A stretch of DNA of 64,000 nt from Punica granatum (GCF_007655135.1 NC_045130.1:868001-932000), one strand, 5' to 3'. Shown: positions 12,225-25,800, counted from the first letter of the stretch. The notes: generated by a model not told the origin, from the sequence alone. Made by a program: numbers and translations.

Positions 12225-13568
12225 AGTTTCTGCAGCCCAGTATTGTATGACTGATGAATCTCTGTCTCTGTTAAATTTGAACTTTTACAAAAGAACTCTG
12301 AACGATGTATGGTCTGCTTCAACACCTTGAACATTAGAAAAATTGGAGAAGCAAAATTTCCGAATTTGGCATCTTATATTCTGTTTGACATTGAAGTTTT
12401 TCTGGAATCTGAACCATCTATACCTTGTGGAATAGGTCTCCTCCTTAATGCATCGAGTCATAACTCCTACATTGGTCTGGCATGGCTCGGAAGCACGGAT
12501 TTTTAAGTAACCAGGAATTGGATCGGTAATACTAAGGTGGGGTGTGGCCATTCACATGAAAGTTGATTTAAACTCTCTGGGTCTATACAATTTTCATGTT
12601 TGATTGAGCCATGGCAATCTACATTCTCTCTCTCACATTCCTACTCAAATGGTAATGCAGATTACCAAGGGGGAGGTGGGAATGTGAATTTCCACCTTAA
12701 TGGAAACGCGCATTACTAGTAATTTTTGTCGGGAAATCCACCACACGCACGCCTCCTGTAGGAAAACTTGAATCTCTACTTGAATGCGGTAGAAACAAAT
12801 ATGCAGGGATTCTCCCTGATTTTGATTTGTTTCTGAATTAGAATCTCCACCTTTTTTATATCGAAAATTTCTCCATTAAACTAGAGAAATTTTTTCCAAG
12901 ACTCGAACAATAGAGAAATTTTCTCTAGTTCAATTGTTCAAGATACCAAAACAGGTAACTGAAAAACTAACAATAATAACATAACATCAATTGATCTGTG
13001 TTCGGGGAGTTTTGCAGAATGCACCCGGTGCACACGCTCTCAAAATTAATGGCCCAGTGGCGTGGGTCCCGGGAGGACAGTCTTTTCTCTCTCTTTTTTT
13101 TTCCACAGTGACCGTACGGAATTACCCGAGAGGATAATAGTTATATACACCGGGTGCAGGACCCGACCGTGCGGAATCACCTCTCAGCGTGCTCGCTTTA
13201 TATTCTCTCCCTTGTTCCCGCGAAATCTCTCTCTCTCTCTCTCTCTGCAAATTCCGTATCTTCCAAGCCTCAACACACTCCCTCCAAAATTACAACCTCC
13301 GCTAACACAACCTTCTCCTCCTCCTCCTTTTTCGATGGCATTATCTTCTATTTCCTTCTTTGTATAGTTTACTCGGTGTTCCGAGGACTCCACCTCTCTC
13401 TGTTTTTTCTGTTATGCAGTTCGAGTTCAACTCAATTCGACCCAAAAACATGAACCGGGCAGTCGAAGTTGACACATGAGAGGTTCAGCCATCCGAAAAA
13501 GTTTGGTTCTTGCATTGATGTTAAGTAGTGACTTGATTCTGATTTCGTAGGAAGGATCAATATTAGCA
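12225..13568. other. Spacer and MYB3R promoter/leader
   Basis: Holds the 3' end of the MBD-like gene and the upstream region of the MYB gene. A palindromic word TGCACCCGGTGCA-like pair occurs near 13021-13036 and again in related form near 13148-13158, about 120 bp apart. A (CT)n tract lies at about 13227-13248, typical of plant 5' leaders. No coding region is supported; the open frames at 13062-13453 run through low-complexity CT sequence. Confidence 0.5.
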
Positions 13569-16557
13569 ATGGAAGAAGAGAGTACGGAGTGTATCCTCAC
13601 CCAAGAGGCCACCTTGGAGCCTTCGGGGACCTGTCGGAAGGGTCTCCGGTGAGCTTGCCTGTTTTTCTTTCTTCTCCTTTTCTCTTTGTGTTTCTTCCTC
13701 TGTTCGGGGATGCTAACTTTTGCAACCAGTTGTGCTGATCACAGTGATCAGACCAGTTCGATAGCTTACCCTAAATATCAATTGGACTTCGAGCATGAGC
13801 TAGTGTATAGGTTAATGTAATACTGTCTGCACGCTTTATGGACTCTGTAACATATTATACTTCGATATGGCAAAGCCTTTTGTCGGCTTGCTGAAATTGA
13901 AAGGTTGATTGTAGTTATGCTACGTTTTTAAGCAGTAAAAGAGCTGCAGATTTTCAACCTGTTTTCTCCAGGAATTCTGTTCAGTCAAGTCTAAACATTC
14001 ACAGCTTTATTGAGTATTAGCCGATAAAAGCGTCGATTTTTGCGTCTGATAATGGGGAAATTTTCGCTAATTCTCCTTTGGCTTCTTTGATTCTTGCATG
14101 ATATTGGCTAGATAATTGAAGACCATTTAGGTACTAGAACCTTTGTTTGCATGAATAATGTGCTGCATCTCTTGACTTAGTGCGAAAAATTTCGGTTAAC
14201 TTCTTTTTCCTCTCGTGGGGGCTTTTAGGAGGACGACGGGCCCCATGAAGCGCTCAGCAAACGGAATCTGGACAGAGGAGGCGGTATGTAGCAATATTCT
14301 CTTTATATTTGTTAACATGCATTTGAATTTCCATTGGGCTTTATACATGCTCGGACTCATTTCTATTTGAAAGCTCTAGTTGATAAGTAGTGGTACCCAA
14401 GTCATACATTAACCCATGAATTTTTCATTTCTTTTCCGATGTGGGATTTATACTCTCAACACCCGCCCTCATATAAACCCATGGTCTCGCTAAATCTTAA
14501 ATGTCTTACTTTGTGCTAGGCTCCACCCTTGTCCGGGTTATGAAGTTCGAGTGTAAGATGCACCTTAGTTCAATTTGACTCTTATTATTTCGACAGGATT
14601 CATCTCCTGCTGTCATTTTTGTCAGGCTAAATAATGGAAAAGCATTCTGAAACTGCAATCACCTCGTCATGAGACGATATTGTATCCACTGGCTGTTTTA
14701 ATCTTGGTCACGAGGATTTTTCTCGGTTATATGTGACATTGGCATATCTGTTTCTCTATCATTCACAGGATAAGAAGTTAGCCCAAGCAGTCGAAAAGCA
14801 CTGCGCCAAGAACTGGAAAGCTATAGGTATATTAGGTCTTTTGCATCATTTGTTGTTTGGTCTCGAGATTTGAAACTCGCAATTTTGAAAACAACCAGTG
14901 CAGCTCCATTTTTGAAAACTCAAACTCGAGTTTAGAAGCTTGTTTTTTCACTTCATGGAAGTTGATGATTTGTGCTTTTTCTGCAGCTAATGAAATCCCG
15001 GGTTGCTCTGACATTCAATGCCTGCACCGGTGGCAAAAGGTTCTCAATCCTAAGCTTATAAAAGGACCCTGGAGCAAGGAGGTCTAATCGCAATCTTGTA
15101 CCTTAAAACTCTGTGTTTCCATTCAACCTTGCCCTTCTTCTTGCACTTACGAATATAACATGTGACGTCGCTGTGGATCTTCCCAGGAGGATGATCGTCT
15201 CATTCAGCTAGTTCACAAACAGGATACATCAAACCTAAATTGGTCTAAAATTGCAAAACATGTCCAGAGTCGTGGCGGCAAGCAATGCAGAGAGAGGTAC
15301 TGCTCAATTCCCAAACCGCGATGCTCTTCTTGTCGTAGTAGATGAAATCAATAATAGCTGAAGCGAACTCTGGCTGCTGCCTTTGCAGGTGGTATAACCA
15401 TTTAAGGCCCGGCATAAATACAAATCCCTGGACCAGAGAAGAAGAATTCATTCTCGATAGTGCCCAGAAGAAGTATGGAAACAAGTGGGCAGAAATAGCT
15501 AAGTCATTGCCCGGAAGGTATATATAAACCTCACGAGACCAAGAGATCAGACTAAGTATGCCTTCTTATATTCTTCTTTTATTCTTGGGATAGGACCGAG
15601 AATGCGATTAAGAATCTCTGGAACAGCTCGTTCAAGAACAGGGCGGAACATCCTTCAACTTCTTGTCCTGATCGCTCTAGCTCACCTGTGACCACAGAAC
15701 GGGGAAGCCGAAACCCGGAGGCGACCCCAGACATGGACTTGCCTCTTAAGAAACGTAAAAGCTGTGGAGCTCCAAGAGACGAAGCAAATCGCATTGCCAT
15801 CTGTGCATCGGATACCGCTTCTGATGGGGAAGACATTGCTGTAAGTGCTTCAACATGTAAAAGGTACTCGCATGGTGATTCTGATTTGGAATATGATCAC
15901 CTAACTGCCTACTATGCCAAAACAAAGTCCAGTTCTATTCAAATCGCTCCAACAGTGTCGTCTTTAACTATGCGCAGCGATGATCATGCAACACCGTCAT
16001 GTCCAGAAAAAGAAGCCAATAAACGCGATGATCCAATCCCTTCTCTTTCCGAGCCTTTGATGCCATCTCCAGTGGCTTCTGCCAGATCCCGCAAGAGCCT
16101 TTGCAAGTTCATCCATCTGAACAGCTTTCTGCTTCCTAAACGCTGTCTGAGTCCCAACAGATGGATCATAGAGCCCAGTAGGAGTAGAACGAAGCCGGCT
16201 TCCCCTCACACTCCTTCAGGACATGATGAAGGGAGTTCGGCCGATTTGGGAAACGCCACATCTTGGTTGAGGAGTGCTGCGAGTAGTTTTAAGAACAGGC
16301 CATCTATTATAAGTCGCCCAAGAGCCCGAGCTAATAAGAAGAGTCACAGAAGTCCGGCCGGGGAAAGTACAGAAGATTCTGACAGCAGCATCTTCGATTT
16401 CAACAGCAGCGTAAAATCAAAATCCAAACAAGTTAACATATCTCCCACGAGTATGACAGCTCAAGAGAATGGAACTTCTGCCGCCGGGAAGCCTCTGCGG
16501 AGATCCCTCGAGGATGCATTTGACAGTGCCGCAGATGTTGCAGACAACGTCTCTTGA
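13569..16557 (+). CDS. MYB3R: Three-repeat MYB transcription factor (MYB3R family)
   Basis: c-MYB-like transcription factor of the class that binds MSA elements and controls G2/M genes. Seven exons: 13569-13648, 14229-14283, 14769-14826, 14987-15081, 15187-15296, 15389-15517, 15594-16557, giving 496 residues. Three MYB repeats follow one another: R1 with GIWTEEADKKL, NWKAIANEIPG and HRWQKVLNP; R2 starting KGPWSKEEDDRLIQLV and ending CRERWYNHLRP; R3 starting NPWTREEEFIL and ending NAIKNLWNSSFKNR. The repeat tryptophans are present. After R3 the long last exon encodes a Ser/Pro-rich tail without a recognised domain. Compared with Arabidopsis, DGD2 and MYB3R2 are close neighbours there too (At4g00550 and At4g00540 as I recall), supporting a MYB3R2-like assignment. 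R1 has EEAD where most repeats have EEDE/EED. Confidence 0.92.
14380..14590. mobile_element. Possible degraded TRIM/LTR fragment in MYB3R intron 2
   Basis: The intron contains CCGATGTGGGATTTATACTC followed by CAACACCCGCCCTCATATAA, words close to those in the TRIM LTRs at 21.4-22.5 kb (CATGTGGGATTACTTCCAAC, ACACCCGC). It is too divergent for me to define ends. Confidence 0.4.
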
Positions 16558-16975
16558 GACTCAGCAGTTATCTCATTGACTAGGACAAGGGAAAATGAGA
16601 TTAGATTAGATGAGATTAGGCTATTTAGGATTTGAAGCACGACGTTGCAACTTCGATTTTTGTAAATTCTGTGCAGGACTTATTATCTGGTTGTGACATG
16701 ATTGATTCTTATGGTATCTGATGCTTTTTGGGTGTATACGGGGGAATTCAACTTTGAGGGACTGGGGAATTATTGAGGCACACATTGAGGGTTGATTAAT
16801 AAACAGAGGGGAGGATTTCGGTTAAGTAAGTATACAGATAAAAATTCAGGGGCCAAACTGCAATTAACTCAAAAAGGAAAACGAAATCCATATGACCGAG
16901 AGACCGCTCGCTCAAAAGCTCATTTGGCAGAACGAGTGTGCGAGTAAATCTCTCTCTCTCTCTCTCTGCGCAACG
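16558..16975. other. Spacer between MYB3R and thioesterase
   Basis: Holds the MYB3R 3'UTR and the thioesterase promoter/leader, with a (TC)n tract at about 16949-16966 just before the start codon. No further gene is seen. Confidence 0.5.
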
Positions 16976-18829
16976 ATGGCGACGGAGAGCGCAGTGAAGG
17001 TCTCACCTGACATGCAGCCGGAGCACGCGGTCAGTGTCACTATTTTCTTCGAGGGCGTAGGGGTCAACAGCTCTCTACCGGCTCAGCTCGCCGCGAAGGA
17101 CGCGTGCTCTAACCTCCTCCGCGACTTACTCCGAGCCGATCGAATCGAACGCGGCAAAATCACCTGCTCGTTCACCGTCGAACCTGTGATCGCTGTAATA
17201 CTCCTCCCATTTTATCCATTTCTGCAGTTGAGACGAGTATCGTGGAGTAATAATCCTGTTGAATACAGTGCTTGCATAATTGCTGCCATGTTCAGTGAAA
17301 TTCAGAAACTGGAATCTTATATTCACCGGTGGTGCCTTAGATATCTGTTCTCCTATAGAGAATTCAGTTCATCAAGGCTTTGCACTCGTTTTAGCTCACT
17401 AGTCACTATTCATTTTGGCTCCATCGATTTATATATATATATATATATATATATTCATTAATTGGAGTCTTATCAATCATCGGACCATTACAAGTATTGT
17501 CTTGCCGTGATAGTTATAGATTGCACCAGGAGCTGTAACGCTTGTCACTTCCGTTTAGTGTTCAGATCATCACTTTAGCTCTGTTTCTGTTTCTGTTTCT
17601 GTTTCATCCAAGTAATTCCATAGATATGCTTCATTACTCATAATCTTAGGAGCTGTAATTCGGGTAGCTGTACTTAGTTGATAATTTTGGCTGATTTGGC
17701 CTAAATACATACATGCATACATACATGTAAACAAACATATATTCTGCATGTACAAACGGATTCAATCAATGAATTGTAATGAATCAACTGATCGTTCTAA
17801 GCGATTGGCCAATGGAGGAAAAAGAATTAAAAAGAAAAAAAAATGCGGTATGTCTTTTTATTCTGTAGATTTATATTTATTTATGAACTACTGCAGAATA
17901 TTTATGGTGGATTACATGGCGGGGCTGTTGCTGCCATTGCTGAGAGAGTGTCAATTGCTTGTGCTAGAACAGTTGTGGCTCAGAACAAAGAGATTTTCCT
18001 TGGTGAATTGAGCATTTCTTATCTATCTGCTGCCGGAAAATCTGTAAGTCTTCCATCCCATGGATGGCGATATCAATATCCTCTTTATTGGATATGTAGG
18101 TTAAGCAATGCAAAACACCATTACTGATTATGACTAGCACAGCCGTGTGAATTATGAAAACTATCGCATGTTTACTTGTGATGGCCCTTTCTGTTGCAGA
18201 AGAAATATCAACTTTGCAGCTCTAACTGAAATAATATTCCTAGCATTAACTGCAAATAACTTCAGTTGCCTCCTATCTTCTTCTTTTGACAACAACAGTT
18301 ACTTTGGCAAGGGAAGACTGGTTATTTTAGAATTCACATGGACATTATGAACGCTGAACGATCTTTTGAGCTACATTGACATGGACCTTTCATAGTATCT
18401 AATAAGCATGCGCCTAATCATATATATAACAACACATGTTGCTGCAAGGGATGATCAAAGGAACATCATCCATTGCTAGCAGAAGACTACTAAAGCTCAG
18501 GTATAAGATGCATTTATCATTTTATGCTAGTAAAAGAGAGAGCTCAGAGCTTATTAAAGTGAAACTGGTCTGCTTACATGTTGTTGCTGAGCAGCAATGA
18601 TGCAGATTCACTTAGAAAATGCACTAACTGTTATTGGACACGCTGATTTCCCCCATAACTCAGTATGTCTTTTTGCATTGTTTAGGCAGAGGTGATTGTT
18701 GATGGGTCGATAATCAGGAGCGGGAGAAACGTGACATTAGTGTCAGTTGATTTTAAACTCAAAAAGACTGGCCTACTTGTTTATACTGCTCGAGCTACCT
18801 TCTTTAACATGCCAGTTGCCAAGTTATAA
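16976..18829 (+). CDS. Hotdog-fold acyl-CoA thioesterase (ACOT13-like)
   Basis: Small thioesterase expected to hydrolyse acyl-CoA or acyl-ACP thioesters. Three phase-0 exons: 16976-17194, 17897-18043, 18686-18829, giving 169 residues, the usual size for single-hotdog plant ACOT13-like proteins. Exon 1 starts MATESAVKVSPDMQPEH and ends in the strand GKITCSFTVEP; exon 2 has the hotdog signature NIYGGLHGGAVAAIAERVS (the HGG loop and the following helix that bears the catalytic acidic residue in this family); exon 3 supplies the final strands (EVIVDGSIIRSGRNVTLVSV). No clear targeting peptide is visible, so cytosol or peroxisome cannot be decided. A related thioesterase lies beside BAP1 in Arabidopsis (At3g61200, from memory), which fits the neighbouring genes here. 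Confidence 0.9.
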
Positions 18830-21356
18830 AGTTTTATGCTGGAGAAAGTTGAGGTATCTTTCTCTTTCCTTTCTTCACATGGATATTATTTCTCAACATG
18901 GCTTACACCATTTTCTATAAATCAATGCTGTTTTTTAATGCTAGATCAACTTTTTTTTCTATACGATTTGAAATTTTTTTCTTGGATAAGTGGTAAAACT
19001 TCATTAATTTCATACATCAAAATGTACTAGTGTACCACTCCCCCAAGTAGCCCACTATATGTACAGACACAATCAAAAAATAAGAAGTAAACTCATAATC
19101 CCAAAGCTTTGGCTAAGCTAGACCCAATTCAGCTCTGTTTGCCAATACAATGAATTGGTAGGTATCGTATGTGTATAGGACAAAAAGGCTAATTGGCTCA
19201 AATTGACAGGATGTCTTTTCTAAGCTAATGTTTTGGGCAAAATGTTGAGAAAAAAGATAGAAAATATGCTGGCACTTGGGTTTTTAATCTCAAGCTATCA
19301 TGCACCACTGACATAAAAGCGTTAATCTTTATGACACAGCTCAGTTATGTTTTTCCACAAAGTTGGATTGGTTCCAGTCAAGACTTGAGGCATGTATAAT
19401 CATGCAGATGTTCTAGTATTCTAGGTATATCATCTTTTTTCATATCTTTTGAAAGGTTAGGGAATTAGTGTATCATGAGATACAGTTGTAAACTGAACTG
19501 CCCTCGTACCTGAACTTTGGCTCTTCATTTTTTTCGCTGTATTTCAAGTTTCAACTCGCATTAGAGGTTTTGTACTGAATGATTTATCTATTTGTCACAG
19601 TCCTCTTCTATTTGTTCTTTGTATGTTCATTGAGCATTGAATTCTTGGTGAGCAATCTCAAATGTAACAGGCTTATATTAGAAATCCAACTCAGAAAGAA
19701 AATCAAGGGCTTCCGTCCTTCAGTATGCCAAATGATACATGTGATGATGTGAAATTGTTTCAGCTTTGAGATTTCTTCCAGTAATTGCTGCCAGATTGCT
19801 TTGAGTTTCCTTAATAATGGTAAAATTTGAGCATAGTTCTTTTGCAAGGTCTGCTGATCGTGGTTTTGGATTAAGCTTAGATATGGTAACTATGGATATT
19901 GTTGTTACATGATGCAGGCTGGTTTCCTTGTGCATCTGCTCCACCAGAGGCGGGCTGAAAACGATTATTCAATATTGAATTGATGTTGGTTGCCGAAGAA
20001 ACACAAGTGTCTCTCCGGCCATTGCTCTTATTCCTTTGTTGAGCGTTCCTCTGGAATCCGTACTATTTCCTATTTGATTGATATGCAGTGCATAAACGAC
20101 AGCGCCAGCTTTCCATTTTTTTTCTTTTAATTTTGTATTTTTTTGACTCATTTCATCAAACTTCAAACCCTCATTTTCTGTATAGTAAAACTCCAGAATG
20201 AGAAAGAAGATTAACGTAATGGCGCACCTCTTCCCCATCAATCAAGACTAGAAGTTACAAGTTCAATTCTCATGATGATATTATCGATGTTATTTTATTA
20301 GCTATTAAAATTATTTATTTCATTGGACTGAGTTCATGGCTCTTTTGTAATTGAAGGGATTTTGTAATTGAAGGGATTGAATGGTTAAAAAAAGAAGAAG
20401 TGACGATCTCTTAGGGCTAAACTGGACTAACTGAACATGGACCTGCTATGGACATGTCTGTCATGGGCCTGCGCTCGGCTTGGTACCAGGACTCGGCCGG
20501 ACCAGGGGTATTATGCACCTGGTACTGGGATGAACCTGATCCTGGGCCACGTGCCAGGCCAGGCCTGACCTTGATCTGGACAGGACTGGTAATGGGCTTC
20601 AATCCTTCGCCCAGTTTAATAAGACCGGGGAAACAGCCCAATTTGGCCCACCTGATTTCCGCGTTTCCGGGCATGTGCAAGGGGACTCCCGATCGAGTGA
20701 ATGTGGGTAAGTCATCCATAATCTCGGTCCAGACAGGCTCATTTTCCCCTTCTTTTTTTTTTCTTTTTTTTTTTGTGTGTAAAACGACGATAATATATTA
20801 AATCAATTTCCCTTTCTATTTTCTATATGAGATAGTAATGTTATGCAGTTGTAATCAAGTCGAATTGCAAATAATAAACAAATTTTTCATACCGCTCTAG
20901 AAATTTTTGTAATATGAAACTACGAAGTTGGCTCAGCTAAATACAAGAAAGACTCGAGCTCAGGTGAAACTGCCGTAAAGTTTCAAAAAGCAGTCGAATC
21001 GGGCTGAGATAAGACTGAAAAATCACGTCTATCTTTGCACCTTACATGTACAACAAAACAATAATCCACAAAACGCTACACGTAAATGCCAAGGATTTGA
21101 AATGTCAAGAGAAGAGGGAGAAAAATCACCTTGTGGTCCATCAGAACTCACCGAGGACAGAGAATATTCTTCAGGACCCGCTGCAACATAACTTCATGCC
21201 AAGAATCACTCACTCTCATCATGAGTATATTATTCTTTCATCACCTCATCTCTCGAGCAAGTGCCCCTCAGAATAACTGGTTGGCTAGCAATTCTCGCAT
21301 CCTAACAGAAGAACCAGGAAATGTACCCTGTATCCAAAGTAGAATAGATGGGAATG
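18830..21356. other. Thioesterase 3' region and spacer
   Basis: AT-rich non-coding sequence. A GC-rich low-complexity patch with repeated GGACCTG/GGCCTG words occupies about 20430-20720 and opens a 117-residue frame without recognisable content. A poly-T tract lies at about 20750-20775. No gene is supported. Confidence 0.5.
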
Positions 21357-22538
21357 TGTTAGGAAAAATCCACAGGTCTACTTTGGACTTGGGCCCATCC
21401 GCAACCCAAAAGCTTAAGCCAATGGGTTATTAGACCATTATCTCTTATAAACCTATGGATTTCCTCTCAACTTTTCCATGTGGGATTACTTCCAACACCC
21501 GCACTCACCATTCTCCATATAGGAGAGAAACCGGCCCAACAATTCCCCCCCTTCTCGACTATATGGAGGACTTCGAGCCGGGCTTCCACTTCCGGACTCG
21601 GATACCAATTGTTAGGCCCATCACTAGCCACGAGTTCCACACTCGGGCCTTGGCGTGGTGTGGGTTTCCACGCATAGCGTGTGCACTTCCCCAGGATCGT
21701 TACCTTGGGCTCTGATACCACTTGTTAGGTAAAATCCACAGGTCTACTTTGGACTCGGGCCCATCCGCAACCCAAAAGCTTAAGCCAATGGGTTGCTAGA
21801 CCATTATCTCTTATAAACCTATGGATTTCCTCTCAATTTTTCCATGTGGGATTACTTCCATCACCCGCCCTCATCATTCTCCATATAGGAGAGAAACCGG
21901 CCCAACAATTCCCCCCCATTCTCGACTATATGGAGGACTTCGAGCCGGGTTTTTTACTTCCGAACTCGGATACCAATTGTTAGGTCACGGCCCAACAATT
22001 CCCCCCCATTCTGGACTATATGGAGGACTTCGAGCCGGGCTTTTTACTTCCGAACTCGGATACCAATTGTTAGGCCATTCACTAGCCACGAGTTCCACAC
22101 TCGGGCCTTGGCGCGGTGTGGGTTTCCACGCATAGCGTGTGCACTTCTCCAGGATCATTACCTTGGGCTCTGATACCACTTGTTAGGTAAAATCCACAGG
22201 TCTACTTTGGACTTGGGCCCATCCGCAACCCAAAAGCTTAAGCCAATGGGTTACTAGACCATTATCTCTTATAAACCTATGAATTTCCTCTCAACTTTTC
22301 CATGTGGGATTACTTCCAACACCCGCACTCACCATTCTCCATATAGAAGAGAAACCGGCCCAACAATTGAGGGCTTACTTCAGACTCTGGCCCATCCGCA
22401 ACCCAAAAGCTTAAGCCAATGGGTTGCTAGACCATTATCTCTTATAAACCTATGGATTTCCTCTCAATTTTTCCATGTGGGATTACTTCCATCACCCGCC
22501 CTCATCATTCTCCATATAGGAGAGAAACCGGCCCAACA
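21357..22538 (-). mobile_element. TRIM-type LTR retrotransposon array with 5-bp TSD
   Basis: Short non-autonomous LTR element, minus orientation. Three complete 185-bp LTRs (21357-21541, 21723-21907, 22181-22365; plus-strand ends TGTTAGG and GGCCCAACA) and a truncated fourth (about 22370-22538) alternate with internal segments. On the minus strand each LTR ends CCTAACA and is followed by AGTGGTATCAGAGCCC, the primer-binding site for initiator Met-tRNA, and the internal part ends with a purine tract (GAGAAGGGGGGGAAT) directly before the next LTR. The first internal segment is only 181 bp, with no coding capacity. The whole array is flanked by GAATG on both sides (21352-21356 and 22539-22543), so it is one insertion later expanded by recombination. 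A 20-bp fusion of LTR ends sits at 21978-21997 inside the second internal segment. Confidence 0.92.
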
Positions 22539-22853
22539 GAATGTTAGAACGAAACACAAGTTTTATCGCCTATAATATAAGGTAAAAAGACAATATAAGG
22601 AACCAAAAGCTCATACAGGCCTCAATAGCCTTAACAGATGTTACCCTAACTCAAGATCGTGACAATCGCATCAAGACATCTCAAACAGAGTGCCAGCAAC
22701 AAAAAGCCTATGGGAGTGATGTCACTATAAAAATATAAAACATACAAATTACAGAGTGTATCAACAATTTGTCGGTGCTTAGTTGAGAAGGTGGTTTGAC
22801 TATAAAAATTATCATGCACCAAGAACACATTCACAGACTTACCACGTTAAGCC

Positions 22854-25800
22854 TCATGAGAATATGGCATTAACAAATGCCTCGGCATCAAAGGGTTGGA
22901 GATCTTCTACACCTTCACCCACGCCGACAAACTTCACAGGGATACCTAGCTCATCAACCACACTAACCTGAAAAGTACAAATATAATTCCCATTTACCAA
23001 GCAACATTTTTCTTTCTTCCAGTTTAGCAAGTAATTTGGCCAAGGGAGGAGGTAAAACCACTGTTAAAGAACTGATGACATCAATTCAAAGCTCTTACCA
23101 CACAGCCACCTCTGGCAGAACCATCAAGCTTTGTCAAGACTAACCCAGTTATCCCGACCACCTGCTCATGGGTTAATGGTTCAGGGTAAAGCTTGCAAAT
23201 ACATATTATATCATTAAGTTTACTCATTGGGAGTAAGGTCGAGAAAAGAGGCAACTGTGCCAAACACTTCAACAGCAATTACCAAAAGCCACATAAAAGT
23301 ATGGAATTCCTTTCATTTATTCATTCCAGACTTAAAGCACCACCATCCAGATGAGGCCAATAAACTTGAAGCTCGAAATTCCAGCTTGAACCAGCCCTAT
23401 GTTTAGGTCAAAAATCACAACCTAAGATGGAATGTTGATTGGTGCGGGCATGAAGGGATGTCTTACATCATTGAACTCTCTTGCCTGTGGAAGCATATTC
23501 AGACCTGTCGTCCCATCCAGAACTTGCAAAATCTCCTGAAATCATTTCAAAATGGTCTTAGAACTCACATTTGCAGAAATATGGTGGGAACACATCATTC
23601 AAGGAATCAGACATTTAACTTACGTTTGGTGCACCAGAAACCACCTTGGACACAGCTTTCTTACATGCAATCAGCTCTTCCATCAAGCTGTAATTAGTAT
23701 GCAAACCTGACAATGTGAACATATAAGGATGCATGTCTGCTGAGATTGGAAAGATAATATGCAACGACCATAATAGCACCAAAAGGCAAAAGTAGATAGT
23801 CTATGCTTACGTCCAGATGTGTCACACAAGACAATATCAAATCTTTCTTCTTTCCCTCTTTTCACAGCCTGTGAAAGAACTATTCAGGCAGCACTACTAA
23901 GACTATAGTTAGCATCATTCATTCAAATAGTATATCCACAGGAAGCACAGCTCGACATGGAATGTAAGACCAAAATCATTTGATTTTCTATCCAACTGCC
24001 TACCTGATGATGCTTTAGCATTCTCTCTTTCAGCTACAACAATCTCGCACCCAGTTCTCTCTGCCCATATTTCCAGTTGATCACTGGCAGCTGCTCTGAA
24101 TGTGTCGCCTGCTGCCAGTAACACCTAGCCAGAGTCTCCTCATTATGTAATGGAAAGGAAAAACAAGCGAGGTCTAGAAATAATTGAAATTTATAAAAGA
24201 GATTCACGACACTTTTGTTGGCATCACAGAGATTATTCAGTCATATCTATATATCTATATAGGTGACAGGTAGGCCAGTGGCCGCTCTAAAGCCCCATTT
24301 TATTTTTTAATTTTTTTCAACTTCTTTCGTTTTTTTTTTATAATAATTTATGACCCAAAATTAACATATTACACAACCTCTCGCAACTTTGTTTTCACAA
24401 TCGACTCCTAAAACTCTAATATTATTTTATAACTCTTACATCAATTTATGAGCGATTCTCTTCTTAATCTAACTTCATGAGACAAAATGAACTATGAGAT
24501 GACTAATTTACTCAATAGAAGATGAAATAGTGTTTATAACTGAAAATGGTACGCCTTCAATGAATTAGTTTCAAGCTATTATTCAATTAAGTTTTTAAAT
24601 TCAATATGTCAAAGGCTCTAATAATATTCTGCCCAGCAAATTAATATAGGTTTATCCAAATAATCGTCTGTATAGTCCTTTGTTTTGATTTAGCCATTTT
24701 GCAATTTAATTCGCAATCGCTATCTACAATTTTTTTTAAAAAGTATATTTAAAAAAAAATCATTGTGATTTTGTCCTCAAATAGCATAATCTTGTTCAGG
24801 TATTTGATCATGTGAATTTTATGGATACTTACTGTTGAAGATTATGTTACAAATGACAATATATAAAACATTTACAAATGTCACAACAACTTCAAATCCA
24901 ATCAGTCTGAACAGGAATTCGATTATTTTCATCTTGAAATTAACCCGCAGCAAAGGCTCAGAATTTCTTTTCCTTGTTCATAAATAAAGTAGAGTTCATG
25001 AGAATCACACCTTGGCTCCTTCATTTTTCAATCTATAAGCCAGCTTCCCTGCAGTCAAGCAATTGAATTAATCATCTTTCCCAACATGTCAATAAACCAG
25101 GTATCACAAGAAATATCTGCTACGTCAATGATTACACTGGAAACGCTTGGAGGTAATCATATGGAGAGGACACAATACCATCATATCCATGATACCAACA
25201 TGTTTTCTCTCCTATAGTTTCAGTCCGGAGCAGAACTCCTCTTTCCTTTCACTGCTCGAACATGCTAAAGGAACTCGTGACAACTTACCAAGAGAAGTCG
25301 TCTTTCCACCTCCATTTACTCCGACAATCATGATCACAGCTGGCTTCCTAATTGTACAATGTAACCAAATCAATACTTGGGCTACATTTCCTTGGTATAG
25401 AATAAAAAATGACACTGACAAGACATTATAAAAAACTAATCCAACCTGAACCCGAGTTTAAGCTCTGTTTTGCTCCCTTTGGATGTTAAAATCTCCAAGA
25501 CGCTCTTCCTTAAAGCATCCTACAAACATCATTTTATGCACATTACTTCCAACTTATATACAATTACACATTATAAGGAATAGATCAGCATCAAGTTAAT
25601 CTCTTAAGTTTTGACCAGAACTACTGAAAAAGACTAAAAAAGACAAGTCGAATGCAACTTGTCCTCCAAGTATGTATATGTACTGATGTCTGAAGTTTTT
25701 GCATCCAGATTACTGTGTCTAACCTGTCCAGCCAACTCAAACATCAAATCCATATAAGCAGATGAATAAATTGATTTTTTGGCTCTATCTGTACCTTAAT

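Noticed and set aside
13062..13453. Two overlapping frames of about 100 residues upstream of MYB3R
   Set aside because: They cover a (CT)n leader tract; the MYB3R start at 13569 is well supported.
20448..20801. 117-residue plus-strand frame
   Set aside because: Low-complexity GC-rich words, no domain, ends in a poly-T tract.
21455..22575. Frames of 65-104 residues within the TRIM array
   Set aside because: Repeated LTR sequence gives the same short frame several times; TRIM elements do not encode protein.
23900..24000. 11-nt or 17-nt micro-exons in the cpFtsY intron
   Set aside because: First considered to repair the frame, but starting exon 7 at the TAG acceptor restores the conserved VLSQ sequence without any micro-exon.
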